Below are positions 62,132 through 64,000 of a DNA stretch of 64,000 nucleotides, one piece after another. The DNA lies in assembly GCA_034336665.1 (NCBI GenBank), contig CM067592.1, forward strand, positions 49,741,783 through 49,805,782, in the 5' to 3' direction. Position numbers and translations under genes: made by a program. The stretch comes from Luscinia megarhynchos. Taxonomy: Eukaryota > Chordata > Aves > Passeriformes > Turdidae. Within the stretch, counting starts at the first letter, position 1. The number at the start of each line of letters is the position of its first letter. The notes under the pieces were generated by a model, which did not search any database, was not told where the DNA came from, and was given only the letters and a program-made list of their open reading frames with translations.

Positions 62132-62815
62132 TGTGGAGTTTCTCAGATCTCCAGTGCTCTATGGCACCAACTTCAGAGCTCTTGGGCTCCTACTCCGAGC
62201 TCTTGGCTTCTACTTTGTTGGGTTATCTTAAATAAGCAAAGCAACTACTAGTTAAAAATGTTATTTATTACAAAGCATATCAGTCTCAAAAGGCAATGGC
62301 AAAAAGAAATTGGCAAATGCAGTGGCAATAAGTGAATGGCTAATAGCAACAGCTCTCCCCAGTAGATACTCTTATATAGGAATTTTCCAACAAGCTACGA
62401 CACAAACTCGGACCACCACTCCTTAACCTATCAGAATTCTAGTTCCTTAGCACACCAGGTTACGCAGAGAACTACACATACAACCTATCTTGTTCTATCT
62501 AAAAAATGTAAGCAATATTCTTACTATAGCTCCATTTTGTCTAAGTCCTGTCTACAGCTGTGGGCCTGGAGCCTCTTGCTGAAGATACCAGTATGCTTCA
62601 ACCTTCACTAGAACTCGCTCTGCTACTCTGGCATTTGAAACCTTTTACTTACTAAAAGCAGTAGAGCTCATCCTAAAACTTACTAACTTACTTCTTCTTA
62701 AACGTCTACTTTATGTGTCAATGGCTTAATATACTTCAAAGGCTTTAATTCAAACCCTGCACTCTGATTTCTCTCTGAAGAATTCAGAGAGATCCCTAAC
62801 TCACTGACTCCAACT
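62132..62815 (-). mobile_element. Endogenous retrovirus LTR, copy 2
   Basis: A 684-bp homologue of 59309-59999 in the same orientation. It shares the TGTGGAG.TTCTCAG end, the ggttatcttaaataagcaaa block, the minus-strand AATAAA (62264-62269), the TATA box (62371-62380), the gggcctggagcctcttgctg block and the final ctcactgactccaac. Many substitutions and indels separate the copies. A 21-bp duplication (gagctcttgg..., about 62178-62218) is private to this copy. The adjoining sequence lacks the clear primer-binding-like stretch seen beside copy 1. It could be the other LTR of one decayed provirus or an independent solo LTR. Confidence 0.82.
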
Positions 62816-64000
62816 GATGAGGTTTTCTATTTCCTAGTTCTTTCTCAATATTAAACAAACCTGAAGAAGATTACTGGACAGTGCTAATAAATATGGGACA
62901 GAAAAGCATAACATCTTTCATTATCTTAAATGCCACCTGCTATGCAGACCGTGCTGAAGGTTCTTACTGTTGAGCTTTCTTCCCTAGGCTCATAGGGCTT
63001 GCCAAATTCCCATGCCTTTCCCTCTTTTGTAGCATTTTATGGGCTCCTGAACACTCTCCTCTCACCCTGTGTGCCTCAGATGCTTTTTTTGCTGGCAGTT
63101 AAATCTGCATAAGGACACAGAACCCCACTGTGGTTCCTACAGAAAGCACTGTCCTGGCTGCAGTCCCCCTTCAGGAGCCTATTGCCCATGGAGAACTGTG
63201 TGTTGCTAAGGATGTTTCCTTGAGGCTTCTGCCTTTGGTTCTCCTTGCATTTCTTCCCTCATGTCACCTGCATATCACTTTTGCAGTGTTTGCTCTTAAA
63301 TGTGCTGATGTGTTGGATGCATCTTTGGGCCACGAGGTGCCATTTGATTAAGGAGGCATACTCACAAATAGTGCTGTGCTAATTATGGTGCTCCCAAATA
63401 ATACACAGCAATGTTTAAATAGCTGCCAATGTGACTGCTGTAGCAGGTAGGTATTGAGATGATTCAAAACACCATGGCCAAGAACGCCTCATTGAGTGAA
63501 GTTCACACTGGGACCTGATCTCTGCTGTGCAAGCCTCTCTCTGACTGGGATGTCACCAAGGATTATGGCTTCAAATGAGCAGCAGGTGAACTCTAAGTAA
63601 AATAGATCACAGGCAGTATTCTGCTCTCAGTTACACTCCATTGACGTCAATGGGGTTTCCTGGGGTGAACTCAGAGCAGAATTTAATTTCTCATTTTTAA
63701 TATGAGGAGCCATAGCTCCCCAAAATTACTTTCAGCATATAGCATAGCGTCTAAAAACTCCTCAGCTACACATGCTGTGAAGTTCTTCTTCCTATCAGAG
63801 CAACAGGAAAAAGCTATCGTGTCTGGCAAAAGAGGTTGGAGCTGTTTCACATGTTGCTGCACGTTGCCCACATTCAGTGGAAGGAAAGGGGATAGGATGC
63901 CCCTGGGACCTGAGTGTTGCACACCTCCCGCAGCCACTCGTGGCAACCTGCCATCAGCTGGCAGGATGCAGCAGCTCCATTTCAAGTGTCCTGTTCCACT
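62816..64000. other. Intergenic sequence at right edge, nothing recognised
   Basis: About 1.2 kb of noncoding sequence. A 73-codon plus frame (63130-63351) and a 100-codon minus frame (63683-63985) have no recognised domain and are probably chance. Confidence 0.55.

Noticed and set aside
1..64000. CRISPR arrays, bacterial operons, rRNA genes
   Set aside because: No evidence for any of these. Intron-exon structure, CpG island and CR1/SINE/LTR repeats identify vertebrate nuclear DNA.

Overview
This is vertebrate, most likely songbird (passerine), nuclear DNA. The bulk is AT-rich and gene-poor and carries CR1 LINE fragments typical of birds. One copy of a short interspersed element (60.25-60.39 kb) looks like an isoleucine-tRNA head joined to a CR1 tail. 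That is the structure of the TguSINE1 family described from passerines. The species call is an inference from repeats; no database could be searched.

The only protein-coding gene that can be supported is the 5' end of SVEP1 (sushi, von Willebrand factor type A, EGF and pentraxin domain-containing protein 1), on the minus strand. Exon 1 (coding part 23948-24466) encodes the signal peptide and the first half of the vWA domain. Exon 2 (10984-11239) encodes the second half. Exon 3 (9665-9841) encodes a cysteine-rich EGF/ephrin-receptor-like segment. All splice junctions are canonical and the phases agree, giving about 317 continuous residues. Intron 1 is about 12.7 kb, intron 2 about 1.1 kb, and intron 3 runs off the left edge. 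The rest of this large secreted matrix protein lies outside the window.

The SVEP1 promoter sits in a CpG island (about 23.57-24.9 kb). This island also holds a G-rich minisatellite that starts directly at the exon 1 splice donor, and a CTGT tetranucleotide tract in the presumed 5' leader.

From about 24.9 to 64 kb the window is intergenic sequence upstream of SVEP1, with no recognisable coding exon. In other vertebrates MUSK is the head-to-head neighbour here, but none of its exons was recognised. This part contains a long GAA/TTC microsatellite (40.93-41.12 kb), a CR1 fragment (49.4-49.76 kb), a possible noncoding exon (51.68-51.86 kb), a small LTR-like element (31.0-31.3 kb), two diverged copies of one endogenous-retrovirus LTR (59.31-60.0 and 62.13-62.82 kb), and the SINE between those LTRs. 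No viral coding genes were found. No clearly new biological system was found. The most unusual items are the minisatellite at the splice donor and the LTR/SINE cluster.
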